64,000 bases of DNA from UBA7332 sp051652645. GTDB taxonomy: Bacteria > Bacteroidota > Bacteroidia > Bacteroidales > UBA7332. Within the stretch, counting starts at the first letter, position 1, and each line of letters begins with the position of its first letter. The stretch is taken from contig JBOFUP010000008.1 of the NCBI GenBank assembly GCA_051652645.1, forward strand, positions 90,214 through 154,213. The letters run 5' to 3'. The position numbers and the translations under genes are program-made. Under the pieces are notes generated by a model. That model ran no database searches and was not told the DNA's origin. It saw only the letters and a program-made list of their open reading frames with translations. Shown here one piece after another: positions 36,184 to 45,277 of the stretch.

Positions 36184-37617
36184 ATGAGTTTTAAATACAT
36201 TAAGAAGGGCGGCTGCTGCATGAACAAAGGTGGCTGTACCAAGAAACAAGATAATAAGCTTAACACTTATGATTGGCTTTGTGATTTGCCAAGTGGAGTT
36301 AATCAATGTGACTTCGTAGAAGTTCAATTTAAAAACACTCGCAAAGGGTATTATTTAAACAACAGCAATGTGGCTGTGGAGAAAGGTGACCTTGTTGCTG
36401 TTGAGGCAACCCCTGGCCATGATATTGGTGTTATCTCTCTAACTGGTGAGTTAGTATTGCTTCAAATGAAAAAGAGCAATGTTCGCATCGATGGTGAGAT
36501 GAAGAAACTATACAGAAAGGCTCGCCCTGTTGATATAGAGAAGTATGAAGAGGCTAAATCGAGAGAACATGACACTATGTTACGTGCTCGCAGAATAGCT
36601 GAAGACCTTTGCCTAGACATGAAGATTGGGGATGTGGAGTACCAAGGAGATTGTGGAAAAGCGATATTCTACTATATTGCCGAAGGTAGAGTCGACTTTC
36701 GTCAATTGATAAAAGTACTCGCTGAGGCCTTTAGGGTTAGAATTGAGATGAAGCAGATTGGTGCTCGTCAAGAAGCTGGACGCATTGGTGGTATTGGTCC
36801 GTGTGGTCGAGAACTATGTTGTGCTAGCTGGATGGGTAACTTTGCATCTGTAACTACAAGTGCTGCTAGACACCAAGATATATCTCTTAACCCTCAGAAA
36901 TTGGCGGGACAATGTGCTAAGCTCAAATGCTGTATAAACTATGAGGTTGACACATATGTAGAGGTTCAAAAACAGATGCCTTCCAGAGAGATTCCTCTAG
37001 AGACTAAGGACTCAACATACTACCACTTCAAGAGCGATATTCTAAGACGAGAGATTAGTTATTCGACTAGCCCTCAGTTTCCTGCTAACTTGGTTACTAT
37101 CCCTGCAAAACGTGTATTCGAGATCATTGCATTGAACAAGAGAGGTATACGCGTGGATCAGTTACAAGATGGTGTCGAAAGTGAAGATAACCGCAGAGAG
37201 TTTCAAGATGGTGTAGGTGACGACTCATTGACTAGATTCGACAAAAACAAGAAGCGCCGTCCTAATGGAAATAGAGGTGAACGCACGGAGCGTCCTCAGC
37301 CAAAGGGGGAGAAAAAGCTTATTGTAAAGGATAAGAGTGTTGCCGTTGAGGCCACCGATAGCACAGTTCCAGCGAAAGACAAAAGGCCTGAAAGAAGACC
37401 TGAAAGAAGACCTGAAAGAAAGAGTGAGGTAGGTGAATCTCCTCGTCGCAAGAAATTCAAACCTCGTGGAGGAAATGAGAATGAGGCTACAAGTCAACAG
37501 CGTGAAGGTAGAGGAAATGGGAACGAAGCTGATGAAAACAGAAATAGATCTTCAAGACCTTTCAAAGGAAAGCAGGAGTCAAAACCTAAAAGTAATGACA
37601 ATAAGCAGGAGGTGTAA
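36184..37617 (+). CDS. ricT: RicT/PSP1-family protein with basic disordered tail
   Basis: A 477-residue protein whose first 320 residues are the PSP1/RicT domain. In Bacillus RicT (YaaT) belongs to the RicA-RicF-RicT complex that carries iron-sulfur clusters and affects RNA maturation; the role in Bacteroidota is not known. Visible motifs are CGKAIFYYIAEGRVDFR (about 160-176), GGIGPCGRELCCASW (about 198-212) and the cysteine set KLKCCINYE. The N-terminus has its own Cys cluster (KKGGCCMNKGGC). Residues about 330-477 are highly charged and repetitive (RRPERRPERRPERK), probably disordered and possibly RNA-binding. The 3' end overlaps gldH by 23 bp. Confidence 0.92.
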   Translation: MSFKYIKKGGCCMNKGGCTKKQDNKLNTYDWLCDLPSGVNQCDFVEVQFKNTRKGYYLNNSNVAVEKGDLVAVEATPGHDIGVISLTGELVLLQMKKSNVRIDGEMKKLYRKARPVDIEKYEEAKSREHDTMLRARRIAEDLCLDMKIGDVEYQGDCGKAIFYYIAEGRVDFRQLIKVLAEAFRVRIEMKQIGARQEAGRIGGIGPCGRELCCASWMGNFASVTTSAARHQDISLNPQKLAGQCAKLKCCINYEVDTYVEVQKQMPSREIPLETKDSTYYHFKSDILRREISYSTSPQFPANLVTIPAKRVFEIIALNKRGIRVDQLQDGVESEDNRREFQDGVGDDSLTRFDKNKKRRPNGNRGERTERPQPKGEKKLIVKDKSVAVEATDSTVPAKDKRPERRPERRPERKSEVGESPRRKKFKPRGGNENEATSQQREGRGNGNEADENRNRSSRPFKGKQESKPKSNDNKQEV

Positions 37618-38080
37618 ATTAGTCCTATTTTCTCTTCTAACTTTGGCTGCACTCTATGGTTGCACTAACAATGTGAGACTTCATGAATTCAAGCATTTTT
37701 CCAACTCTATTTGGGCTTACGATGATACTCTAAACTTTAAGTTGGATTCTATATCAAAAGGTACATTATGTGAAGTATCCCTAGAACTTAGAGTTGGAAG
37801 AGGTTATCCTTATCGTCACCTTTGGGTAGAAATTGAACAATTATTGTCCGACTCTACAATCTCTAAGGGTAATATTTGCTTAAATATTTATGATAGCGAT
37901 GGCCGTTTCTTAGCTGATGGTTTTGGTGATTTATATCAAATTGGAGCTATAGTATTACCCAAATTGGAGCTACCGGATTCTACAGCTTACACTTTTAAGG
38001 TAAGACACATAATGAGTGATCTTTACTTGCCTGACATAAAGGATGTAGGCATAAGAGTTGAGAGTATAGAAAATAGATAA
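37595..38080 (+). CDS. gldH: GldH-family lipoprotein
   Basis: A 161-residue lipoprotein of the GldH family, first found among gliding genes of Flavobacterium but conserved in non-gliding Bacteroidota. ATG 37595 gives a lipoprotein signal (MTISRRCKLVLFSLLTLAAL then YGC, Cys23) and overlaps the ricT end by 23 bp. The mature part is a beta-sandwich with ELRVGRGYPYRHLWVEIEQ and FLADGFGDLYQIG, both family hallmarks. Longer in-frame starts inside ricT give no signal peptide and were rejected. The ricT-gldH order is common in Bacteroidota. A role in gliding cannot be claimed for this organism. Confidence 0.9.
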   Translation: MTISRRCKLVLFSLLTLAALYGCTNNVRLHEFKHFSNSIWAYDDTLNFKLDSISKGTLCEVSLELRVGRGYPYRHLWVEIEQLLSDSTISKGNICLNIYDSDGRFLADGFGDLYQIGAIVLPKLELPDSTAYTFKVRHIMSDLYLPDIKDVGIRVESIENR

Positions 38081-38136
38081 ACATAAAAAGAGAGCATAAC
38101 CTAGTTTTTGGGTTATGCTCTCTTTTTATGTTTATC
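38076..38136. terminator. Bidirectional terminator covering two stop codons
   Basis: A perfect 26-bp stem (38076-38101 with 38111-38136, core GAGAGCATAACC) and a 9-nt loop. The left arm contains the gldH stop and the right arm contains the stop of the converging malQ gene. Confidence 0.9.
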
Positions 38137-40813
38137 TACCACTTTGGATTATCAACTGCTTAATTGTATTATTAAAACTATTGTCTGATATCAACTCCTC
38201 TATGGTAATATGCATCCTGTATCTCCAATAGTGTTTCGGATTAGAAGGCACATTTATCCTCTCCTCCTTGGGGTCATCCCTTCTTATCTTACCGTCTATG
38301 GCTAACCAATCTTGTAATGGTAGGATAACCAACATTGATGGTGAAGCAAGATGATTTTTCACTATCTGTTTAGCAATCCATGGCTCACAATAAACTGGGG
38401 CTTTATTATTGCGCCACAATATATCACGGAAATATCGCTCTGTTTTGCTGTAATCCTCTTCCCACCACTCACGAATAGTTGACATATCATGTGTTGATGT
38501 AGTGCAAACAGAAAGATATGGATAGTGATTAGTTAATCCGAAATCCATAGTCGAATCTTTAGGCATGCTCTGTATTTCTAAACTTAGTACCTGAAGATCA
38601 CTAATGACTCGTGGTACGGAGTCTGGTATCATGCCAAGATCCTCTACACAAACAAGCATATTAGTGGCAGATATAAGTATAGGAAGCTTCTTCATCGCTT
38701 GATCTTTCCAAAACTCATTATGTCGCTCATAAAAGAAATGAGTATACAAATTGTTAAACACTTCTTTCTGCCACGAATCTAATAGCTGGTATGCACGTGT
38801 GGAGTGAGCTGAAATCCTAGGATGGTATTTATCCACATCTTTTGGATCACGAACGAATAAAACATCGTTACATAGAGACATTAATCCTGATCTAATAGCA
38901 TCATACTTACTGCTTGCTCCTTTCTGTTCGAAGATCGCTTGTATCTTCCTTTGCGTATCATTGCTCTCTTTGAGAGTAAAGTGATTATCATAGGTTCTAG
39001 ATAGATATAGACTCTTCACCTCATCACTAAATTGCCCAAAAAGATTATCTATATACCACTCATCTATGTAGGGCCTTAAATATCTATTTTCATCAAACCA
39101 GAAATTGCTATCTTCTAGTTCTTTACGAGTAAATGGCAGGGCTGGATTAAAGTAGCCAAGTAGCCCTTGTACAGAATGCTTGGGTATCTCCCAAATACGA
39201 AAGAAACCAAGAAGATGATCAATACGATAAGCATCAAAATAATCTGACATCTTCTGAAATCTCCTGCGCCACCATAATAGATTGTCCTTTGACATCTCAT
39301 CCCAATTATAGGTTGGGAACCCCCAGTTTTGTCCATCAACAGAAAAAGCATCAGGTGGAGCTCCTGCTTGAGTGTTCATATTGAAAAGGTGAGGTTCGCA
39401 CCAAGCTTCAACACTATTTGGAGATATGCCTATTGGTATATCCCCTTTAAGGATAACCCCTTTTGTATGTGCATAATGCCTAACCCTCAATAGTTGAAGG
39501 TGCAGATTATACTGTATGTAGAAGTGTAAAGCTACCTCTTGGAAATTCTCATGTGAAGGAGATGAAAGCAGGTCTATTCTGGATTGTTGATATACAGAAT
39601 CTTCTTCCCACTGTCTAAAATCTGGAGTTTTATACCTCTCTCTAAGAGATGAGAATACAGCATATGGAACTAGCCATTCTCTATTTGTATCAAAGAACTC
39701 CTTAAAATTATCGCTCTCTAATATTGATTTACCCTCTTGGTTAAATAATTTTCTTAAGTAATCCCATTTTAGCTCTGTTGCACCTTCGTAGTCAACTTGT
39801 GATAGTTGATTTAACTCACTACCTCTATTAAATAATTCAACAGAAAGATACCTATCATTTAGTTGCGGTAGTTGTGTAAGATCAATATATGCTGGATGTA
39901 GTGCGTATATAGAGTTGGCATTATATGGATATGAGTCGACCCACGTATGGGTCATTGTTGTATCATTGATAGGAAGAAGCTGGATTACTCGCTGCCCTGT
40001 TTGAGCACTCCAATCGACAAACTTATAAAGATCACCAAAATCACCTATACCAAAACTACTTTTGCTTCTTAGTGAGAATAGAGGTATAGCAGTACCTGAA
40101 TATTTGTAGGATGGCTTAGTATCTCTATATTCTTCTAGGTTGATAACAGATATAGCGTTATCTAATGGAGCTCGGAAGAAGAATACCCTATTATCCCCTT
40201 CCTCCCAATGAAATATCTCATTTCTCTCGCTATCAATGAAAGCTAACTTATATTCTGCTCCCTGCTTACATTTTCTAAAGTCTAATCTTAGAGTAAAACT
40301 GGGATAATTACTATCATCAAAGCACAAATCTTGTTTGGTTTGCCAATTACCAAAATAGTCACCCTCTCCAATGAGAATAAGATTATGATTAGGAGAAATA
40401 GTTGGTGCATCAACTTTAAGAATAATTTCTCCTGCTGACTCTAATCTGATTCTAGGGCTATCTACTCTTGAAAGAAAGCTTTCTGTAAATGCAGAAGTGT
40501 AAAGTGGCGCATTGGTTGGTATATCCTGCCATCTATCATAGATATCATACTCCTCATAGTTATCAACAGTGTTAATAACGTATCGATGTTGAGTTCGTCT
40601 TACTTCTCTATCTTCGATCTTTACCAAATAAATATAGTGTACAGCCGGACTATTAGGTAAATTGTGTATTGATAAATTCCAATCGCCGTCATAGCCATAA
40701 CACATTGGATATTCATTGATTATATCAAAGCTGTCACTACCAATATGGAGAAGAGCTAAGTATAGCTCTTCTCCATATTGGGTCTTATAGTTTATATGAA
40801 AATGTAATCTCAT
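38132..40813 (-). CDS. malQ: 4-alpha-glucanotransferase with N-terminal starch-binding domains
   Basis: An 893-residue GH77 enzyme that disproportionates maltooligosaccharides. Two CBM20-type starch-binding domains lie at about 1-98 and 125-215 (GEGDYFGNWQTKQ is the second one's core). The GH77 barrel covers about 240-885. Catalytic residues are Asp532 (AYRIDHLLGFFR), Glu724 (VEDLGMIP) and Asp776 (STHDMSTIREWW). The double-CBM20 build is that of plant DPE2 and its bacterial relatives, not of the short E. coli MalQ. No signal peptide, so it is cytoplasmic. Its start overlaps the amylase stop by 4 bp (ATGA), so translation is coupled. Confidence 0.95.
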   Translation of the reverse strand: MRLHFHINYKTQYGEELYLALLHIGSDSFDIINEYPMCYGYDGDWNLSIHNLPNSPAVHYIYLVKIEDREVRRTQHRYVINTVDNYEEYDIYDRWQDIPTNAPLYTSAFTESFLSRVDSPRIRLESAGEIILKVDAPTISPNHNLILIGEGDYFGNWQTKQDLCFDDSNYPSFTLRLDFRKCKQGAEYKLAFIDSERNEIFHWEEGDNRVFFFRAPLDNAISVINLEEYRDTKPSYKYSGTAIPLFSLRSKSSFGIGDFGDLYKFVDWSAQTGQRVIQLLPINDTTMTHTWVDSYPYNANSIYALHPAYIDLTQLPQLNDRYLSVELFNRGSELNQLSQVDYEGATELKWDYLRKLFNQEGKSILESDNFKEFFDTNREWLVPYAVFSSLRERYKTPDFRQWEEDSVYQQSRIDLLSSPSHENFQEVALHFYIQYNLHLQLLRVRHYAHTKGVILKGDIPIGISPNSVEAWCEPHLFNMNTQAGAPPDAFSVDGQNWGFPTYNWDEMSKDNLLWWRRRFQKMSDYFDAYRIDHLLGFFRIWEIPKHSVQGLLGYFNPALPFTRKELEDSNFWFDENRYLRPYIDEWYIDNLFGQFSDEVKSLYLSRTYDNHFTLKESNDTQRKIQAIFEQKGASSKYDAIRSGLMSLCNDVLFVRDPKDVDKYHPRISAHSTRAYQLLDSWQKEVFNNLYTHFFYERHNEFWKDQAMKKLPILISATNMLVCVEDLGMIPDSVPRVISDLQVLSLEIQSMPKDSTMDFGLTNHYPYLSVCTTSTHDMSTIREWWEEDYSKTERYFRDILWRNNKAPVYCEPWIAKQIVKNHLASPSMLVILPLQDWLAIDGKIRRDDPKEERINVPSNPKHYWRYRMHITIEELISDNSFNNTIKQLIIQSGR

Positions 40814-42651
40814 CTCTCTAATTCTAGTATTAAAACAGCCCTTGATTGAAGCTTTAAATTATTACTAATATCTATAATTTCACCAGAAATGATATCCTTA
40901 GCTCTGGTGTAGCCATCTAAAGCCTCTGCATATCTATTAATATCCATCTCTACCTCTTCACTCTTCCCATTTAGGATCACAAATACACTCTTCTCATTGT
41001 AAGTTCTTGTATATGCATAGATAGAGTTAGTCGGCATGAAGTGTTTCAAAGTGCCATTTATTACTGATGTGTTACCCTTTCTCCAGTTTAATATATTAGT
41101 CAAGAATGAGTGAGCTTGATTTTGAAGTTCACTTCTTCCCTCCCTATTGAATGCATTTATTTTATCTTCAGACCAACCTCCTGGAAAATCAAGACGTATA
41201 TCTCCATCTGACCTACTCTTTGTCCCATTCATAAGTATCTCTGTACCATAGTATATCTGGGGGATTCCTCTAGTGGTAAGAAGGAAGGTTAACGCTTGCT
41301 TATATATATCAATACTCTCTGGCATCTCTGTCAAGAAACGATCTGTGTCGTGATTATCCAAGAAAGTAAGCACATAGTTAGGATCTTGATAGAGATAATC
41401 AAGTGAAAGTTGATCATAAACAGCATTCAACCCGCTCCAAGGGCTAGTCTCCTCGTTAAATGATTTATTAAGAACACTCATTAACGGGAAATCCATAACT
41501 GTCTTAAGGTTACTATTCCTTGGTGATGACAATTTTGAGTTAGCTTGCCAAAAAGCTGTAGATGCAGTATTTCCGTACCAACACTCTCCTACAATATTAA
41601 AATTAGGATATTCGTCCATAACCTCTTTACACCATTGGGCCATCATATCAAAATCTGCATAGGGATGCGTATCCATCCTTATACCATCAATATTTGAATA
41701 CTCTATCCACCATATACTATTTTGAATAAGATACCTTGCAACATGTGGATTCTTTTGATTCAAATCAGGCATAGATTCAACAAACCACCCATCCTCAGTA
41801 ATACCCTTGTCATAGTCCGATGTATATGGATCATAATGAGATGATAGTCTAAAGGAGGTTTGTACAAACTTATCTTGATTATTAAACCAATTATGTGCTG
41901 GAGGATTCTTACGCCATTGATGTTCACTACCGCAGTGGTTAAAAATCATATCCATCACCAACTTCATACCCTTGGCATGAGTCTTATCTATTAACTCTAG
42001 ATACTCTTTATTTGAGCCAAAGCGAGGATCAACTCTATAGTAGTCAGTGGTTGCATACCCATGATAATCTCCCGATGGCTGATCATTCTCTAATACTGGA
42101 TTAAGCCAAATAGCAGTTACACCAAGGTCGTTAATATAATCTAGATTGTTTATTATACCCCTTAAATCACCCCCGTGACGACCATTGGGGTTATTTCTGT
42201 CAACCTTAACATCAAAATTTAGTTTAAGATTGTCATTCGAGGTGTCACCATTAGCAAAACGATCTGGCATTATTAGATACAACACATCTTGTGGACCAAA
42301 TCCTAATCTATCCTCTGGCAATATAGTCCTATCCTTGAGTTCATAATTAACGACTTTGCTCTTTGATCCTTTCTTTAGATTTATCTTGAACTCTCCAGGT
42401 TTAGCATCACTGAGGTCTAAATATAGTATAGCATAATCCTTATTCTCTAAAGAGACTTTACTATTAATCTTAACACCCTCCCCTTCAATCTTTATTTCAC
42501 TAACTCCTACATCCTCACCAGTTATCATTATCTGGAGTTCACTATTCTTCATTCCAGCCCACCAATTTGGTGGATCAACCCTCTCTACATTAAGTGAGAA
42601 TAATGGGATTGTTGTTGTAAGTGAGATCAGTGTTGCTAATATTTTTTTCAT
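40810..42651 (-). CDS. Periplasmic GH13 alpha-amylase/neopullulanase (SusA-like)
   Basis: A 613-residue GH13 enzyme acting on maltooligosaccharides or pullulan fragments. It has a signal peptide (1-20, no lipobox), an N-terminal beta-sandwich (about 22-110) as in cyclomaltodextrinases and B. thetaiotaomicron SusA, the (beta/alpha)8 barrel (about 120-520) and a C-terminal beta domain. Catalytic residues are Asp327 (DGIRMDTH), Glu356 (VGECWYG) and Asp435 (FLDNHD). Without a lipobox it should be periplasmic. It lies 5 bp after the MFS transporter gene and overlaps malQ by 4 bp. The exact substrate (neopullulanase, cyclomaltodextrinase or amylase) cannot be chosen from sequence. Confidence 0.94.
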   Translation of the reverse strand: MKKILATLISLTTTIPLFSLNVERVDPPNWWAGMKNSELQIMITGEDVGVSEIKIEGEGVKINSKVSLENKDYAILYLDLSDAKPGEFKINLKKGSKSKVVNYELKDRTILPEDRLGFGPQDVLYLIMPDRFANGDTSNDNLKLNFDVKVDRNNPNGRHGGDLRGIINNLDYINDLGVTAIWLNPVLENDQPSGDYHGYATTDYYRVDPRFGSNKEYLELIDKTHAKGMKLVMDMIFNHCGSEHQWRKNPPAHNWFNNQDKFVQTSFRLSSHYDPYTSDYDKGITEDGWFVESMPDLNQKNPHVARYLIQNSIWWIEYSNIDGIRMDTHPYADFDMMAQWCKEVMDEYPNFNIVGECWYGNTASTAFWQANSKLSSPRNSNLKTVMDFPLMSVLNKSFNEETSPWSGLNAVYDQLSLDYLYQDPNYVLTFLDNHDTDRFLTEMPESIDIYKQALTFLLTTRGIPQIYYGTEILMNGTKSRSDGDIRLDFPGGWSEDKINAFNREGRSELQNQAHSFLTNILNWRKGNTSVINGTLKHFMPTNSIYAYTRTYNEKSVFVILNGKSEEVEMDINRYAEALDGYTRAKDIISGEIIDISNNLKLQSRAVLILELER

Positions 42652-42656
42652 GTCTT

Positions 42657-44003
42657 CTATTTTTTATATTTTACAAATTCATCTTTATCTTCTACGAACA
42701 CAAGTGATACGGCTGCAATAAACAAACAAACACCAGCAGCTACAATAGCATAAATAGTCTGTGAATTATAAAGATACTTAACCATTGAACCACCAATTAT
42801 ACCATTAATAATCTGAGGTATGGTAATAAAGAAATTAAATATACCCATGTAAATGCCCATCTTCTTTGCTGGTATGGATCCTGCAAGTATGGCATATGGC
42901 ATAGCCAAGATACTACCCCAAGCAAAACCAACTCCTAACATAGAGAAGATAAGATATTGAGAGTCCTTTATGAAATAAATTGAGATTAACCCTGCCGATC
43001 CCATGATCAGAGAGAGTGCATGAGTTGACCGCCTACCTATTTTTAGAGCTATAGCAGGAAGGAGTAGTGCATAAACTGCTGATACTGCATTATAAATACC
43101 AAACAATACACCAACCCAATTAGCCGCATCTTGATAGGAACTTGATGAGCTATCTCCTAGATCAACTCCGTAAATATGAGTCGCAATTGCTGGAGTGGAA
43201 TAAACCCACATAGAAAATAGGGCAAACCAAGAGAAAAATTGCACAACACCCAATTGAATCATACTCTTAGGCATATTCCTAAAGTCGTGTAGTATTGATA
43301 TTAATCCCAACCGTTTTTCGTTATCTTCTATTACATCACTTTCTACCTCAAACTCTCCCGGTGGATACTCTTTGGTCTTAAATATTGTCCACAAAATGGC
43401 TGCAAGAAAAAACATTGCACCTATATAAAACGAAAACACCACATTATCTGGCACTTTACCTTGATCTGACAATTTGGATATACCTATCCATTCTGCTAGA
43501 ATATATGGCATCCATGAACCAATGACAGCACCTATACCAATCAAAAATGTCTGAATAGAAAACCCCAATGTTCGTTGTTCGGAGGGGAGTAAGTCAGCAA
43601 CTAAAGCTCTAAAGGGCTCCATTGCAACATTAATTGATGCATCCATTATCATCAACATACCTGCTCCGATGAACATCGGGGAAATAGCGGTTGCCATATA
43701 GCCAGCATTTGGCATTAATGCCAAGGCTATACAAGCCAAAATAGTTCCAGCTAAAAAGAATGGTCTACGACGACCTAACCTTGTCCAACTCCTATCACTA
43801 TAATGGCCAACTATGGGTTGAACAATCATTCCGGTTAGTGGTGCTGCAATCCAAAACCAAGAGAGATGCTCTACATCAGCACCGAAAGTTTGAAGTATAC
43901 GACTAGCATTTGCATTCTGCAAAGCAAATCCAAATTGAATTCCTAAAAATCCGAAACTCATATTCCAGATCTGCCAAAATGATAATTTTGGTTTTTGTTT
44001 CAT
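42657..44003 (-). CDS. MFS transporter, probable maltose/maltodextrin importer
   Basis: A 448-residue, 12-helix inner-membrane transporter of the major facilitator superfamily. The loop motif is HYSDRSWTRLGRRRPFF (about 66-82), which is the signature of the SLC45/sugar group (GxxSDR..GRRRP). A central cytoplasmic loop (about 210-235, acidic) separates the two halves. It is first in the operon with a periplasmic amylase and cytoplasmic MalQ, so it most likely imports the maltose or glucose released. The symporter mechanism is inferred from family. Confidence 0.9.
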   Translation of the reverse strand: MKQKPKLSFWQIWNMSFGFLGIQFGFALQNANASRILQTFGADVEHLSWFWIAAPLTGMIVQPIVGHYSDRSWTRLGRRRPFFLAGTILACIALALMPNAGYMATAISPMFIGAGMLMIMDASINVAMEPFRALVADLLPSEQRTLGFSIQTFLIGIGAVIGSWMPYILAEWIGISKLSDQGKVPDNVVFSFYIGAMFFLAAILWTIFKTKEYPPGEFEVESDVIEDNEKRLGLISILHDFRNMPKSMIQLGVVQFFSWFALFSMWVYSTPAIATHIYGVDLGDSSSSSYQDAANWVGVLFGIYNAVSAVYALLLPAIALKIGRRSTHALSLIMGSAGLISIYFIKDSQYLIFSMLGVGFAWGSILAMPYAILAGSIPAKKMGIYMGIFNFFITIPQIINGIIGGSMVKYLYNSQTIYAIVAAGVCLFIAAVSLVFVEDKDEFVKYKK

Positions 44004-44123
44004 GGTAATTAATCTGTTTAATTATGACTGTATGAAATTAACAATAAACCAATATTATCAACTATTAGTTTCTGACGAATTGAAGAATTTATAGGACTAA
44101 TTTAAATGTAAAAAGAACAACTT

Positions 44124-44558
44124 TTAGAATAGCTTATGAGCCAAAGATCTTCCCTTCTCTTGGATGGCTGCATCTTCTGGCCCCTCAGGGTTAATTATTA
44201 TGTGATGAGCCACACCTTGAATGTCTTTATCAACAGACTTATATGATAAAACACCCTCTGATATGAAAGATTTTGGGTTCCTTGCGTCGGTCACTCTTAC
44301 ATAAACCATCAACATACTATGGCCGGACTCTATTAATACTGATTCAAAACGCAGTAAGTCTCCTTCGAATACTGGTTTGTGAAGTTCATAACCATGAACC
44401 TTCTGACAGTATATAAGGTGTGGATCAACAATTAAGGATAAGTTTATAATTGCTGAGTCTAGAAACCACTCTGAGAAGTGTGTCATGATAAGTGTTCCAT
44501 GCATGTTTAGATCTTGTTTTCTAACCAAGTGGAAAGCATTGTAGCGATGTAGTGCCAT
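44124..44558 (-). CDS. Hotdog-fold acyl-CoA thioesterase
   Basis: A 144-residue protein of the acyl-CoA thioesterase (YciA/BFIT-like) hotdog family. The conserved helix start is seen in DLNMHGTLIMTHFSEWFLDSAI (near 16-37). The glycine and the following polar residues take the place of the N-x-x-G-x-x-x-G...D/E catalytic helix; here the usual second glycine is replaced, so activity and chain preference are uncertain. The strand FEGDLLRFESVLIESGHSMLMVYV is also typical. Single gene on the minus strand between the maltose operon and a candidate small-protein unit. Confidence 0.82.
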   Translation of the reverse strand: MALHRYNAFHLVRKQDLNMHGTLIMTHFSEWFLDSAIINLSLIVDPHLIYCQKVHGYELHKPVFEGDLLRFESVLIESGHSMLMVYVRVTDARNPKSFISEGVLSYKSVDKDIQGVAHHIIINPEGPEDAAIQEKGRSLAHKLF

Positions 44559-44603
44559 AATTTTTTGGTATTACGATTATATTATTATTTGAGATATATC
44601 AAA

Positions 44604-44636
44604 AAAGAAAGCGGTGCCTAGTTTCCTAAACACCGC
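44604..44636 (-). terminator. Terminator of the small-protein unit
   Basis: On the minus strand GCGGTG pairs with CACCGC around a partly paired loop (TAG/CTA), followed by TTTCTTTTTT. It is 22 bp past the stop of the 32-codon frame and points away from any larger gene. Confidence 0.7.
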
Positions 44637-44658
44637 CACTAAACAAAACACTAATTAA

Positions 44659-44757
44659 CTATCTAACCGAATCAACTGGCCGTCTAAGGAGTTTTTGGAT
44701 CAAATCAAAATAACACTCCTTAAAATCACGACGGTCATCCTTTATCATATATAGCAT
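44659..44757 (-). CDS. Candidate 32-residue small protein
   Basis: A short frame encoding MLYMIKDDRR followed by DFKECYFDLI and QKLLRRPVDSVR (a second ATG three codons on would give 29 residues). The middle is an amphipathic helix with charged and hydrophobic residues well ordered, and there is no signal peptide. The gene is supported by its setting: a -7 element and leader hairpin upstream and an intrinsic terminator 22 bp downstream, with no other gene in the unit. I recognise no family. It could instead be a small RNA that happens to have a frame. Confidence 0.45.
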   Translation of the reverse strand: MLYMIKDDRRDFKECYFDLIQKLLRRPVDSVR

Positions 44758-44798
44758 ATGAATTATCTGCTTGTATTACTATAACGATTGTATGAGCT

Positions 44799-44825
44799 AA
44801 AAAGTTGTGCGGCAGAACTTTTTTT
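44799..44825. promoter_or_regulatory. Leader hairpin before the small frame
   Basis: AAAAAGTT (44799-44806) pairs with AACTTTTT (44816-44823) around GTGCGGCAG. On the plus strand it is followed by Ts and would act as a terminator; on the minus strand it lies in the leader of the 32-codon frame, between the -7 element and the ATG. Confidence 0.5.
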
Positions 44826-44828
44826 ACT

Positions 44829-44836
44829 CAAAAATA
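44829..44836 (-). promoter_or_regulatory. -7 element for the small-protein unit
   Basis: TATTTTTG on the minus strand matches TAnnTTTG; a -33 element was not found. Confidence 0.4.
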
Positions 44837-44954
44837 AACTTAAAAGCCTAGTTTATCCAGAGATTTACATAGCCTACTAGTCCGCTATAAAGAACAATCA
44901 TAGTTATTATATTGTTTATTCATTGGTACTAATTCATTAATATAAGAATATAGC

Positions 44955-45218
44955 ATGAGTAGGATTGAATTGAGGAAAAGATGGGGAATACAAGAGTATA
45001 TTCGCTTGATTACTTCTTTATTACTTATCATATATATGATTATCTCTAGAGATTATTACTTGATACTATTCCCTATGATTTTTCTTCTCCAAGCTATTTT
45101 CATTATCCCTGCTTTGAAATGTAAATCTAAAGATGGGAATGAATGTTGTGGAGAATATCCTAAAAAGGATGATATAGACAGTGTAAAAGAGAGTGTTGAG
45201 TATGAAGAAGTAAAATAA
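44955..45218 (+). CDS. Small membrane protein, DUF2892/YgaP-like
   Basis: An 87-residue protein with two hydrophobic segments (about 15-29 and 33-52), separated by a short polar turn. The tail is hydrophilic with three cysteines (KCKSKDGNECCGEY) and an acidic end. The helix pair and the opening WGIQEYIRLITSLLL resemble small YgaP-like DUF2892 membrane proteins of Bacteroidota, but the match is loose. The cysteines in the tail may bind metal. Single gene ending at a bidirectional terminator shared with mscL. Function unknown. Confidence 0.65.
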   Translation: MSRIELRKRWGIQEYIRLITSLLLIIYMIISRDYYLILFPMIFLLQAIFIIPALKCKSKDGNECCGEYPKKDDIDSVKESVEYEEVK

Positions 45219-45267
45219 AAGAGAGCTGCTAACCTTATAAATAAGGTATTGCAGCTCTCTTTTATTT
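45213..45267. terminator. Bidirectional terminator before mscL
   Basis: A 17-bp stem (AAATAAAAGAGAGCTGC, 45213-45229, with 45251-45267) plus an inner ACCTTAT/ATAAGGT stem, between converging genes. Confidence 0.87.
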
Positions 45268-45277
45268 GATGTATAAG

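Larger units (their letters stand above)
44559..44954. other. 400-bp gap with a candidate small-gene transcription unit
   Basis: On the minus strand this gap has, in order, a -7 element (44829-44836), a leader hairpin (44799-44825), a 32-codon frame (44659-44757) and a terminator (44604-44636). Apart from these nothing else was seen. Confidence 0.55.

Noticed and set aside
37433..37594. Longer start for the gldH gene inside ricT
   Set aside because: The extra residues are out-of-phase translation of the repetitive ricT tail; the lipoprotein signal starts at 37595.
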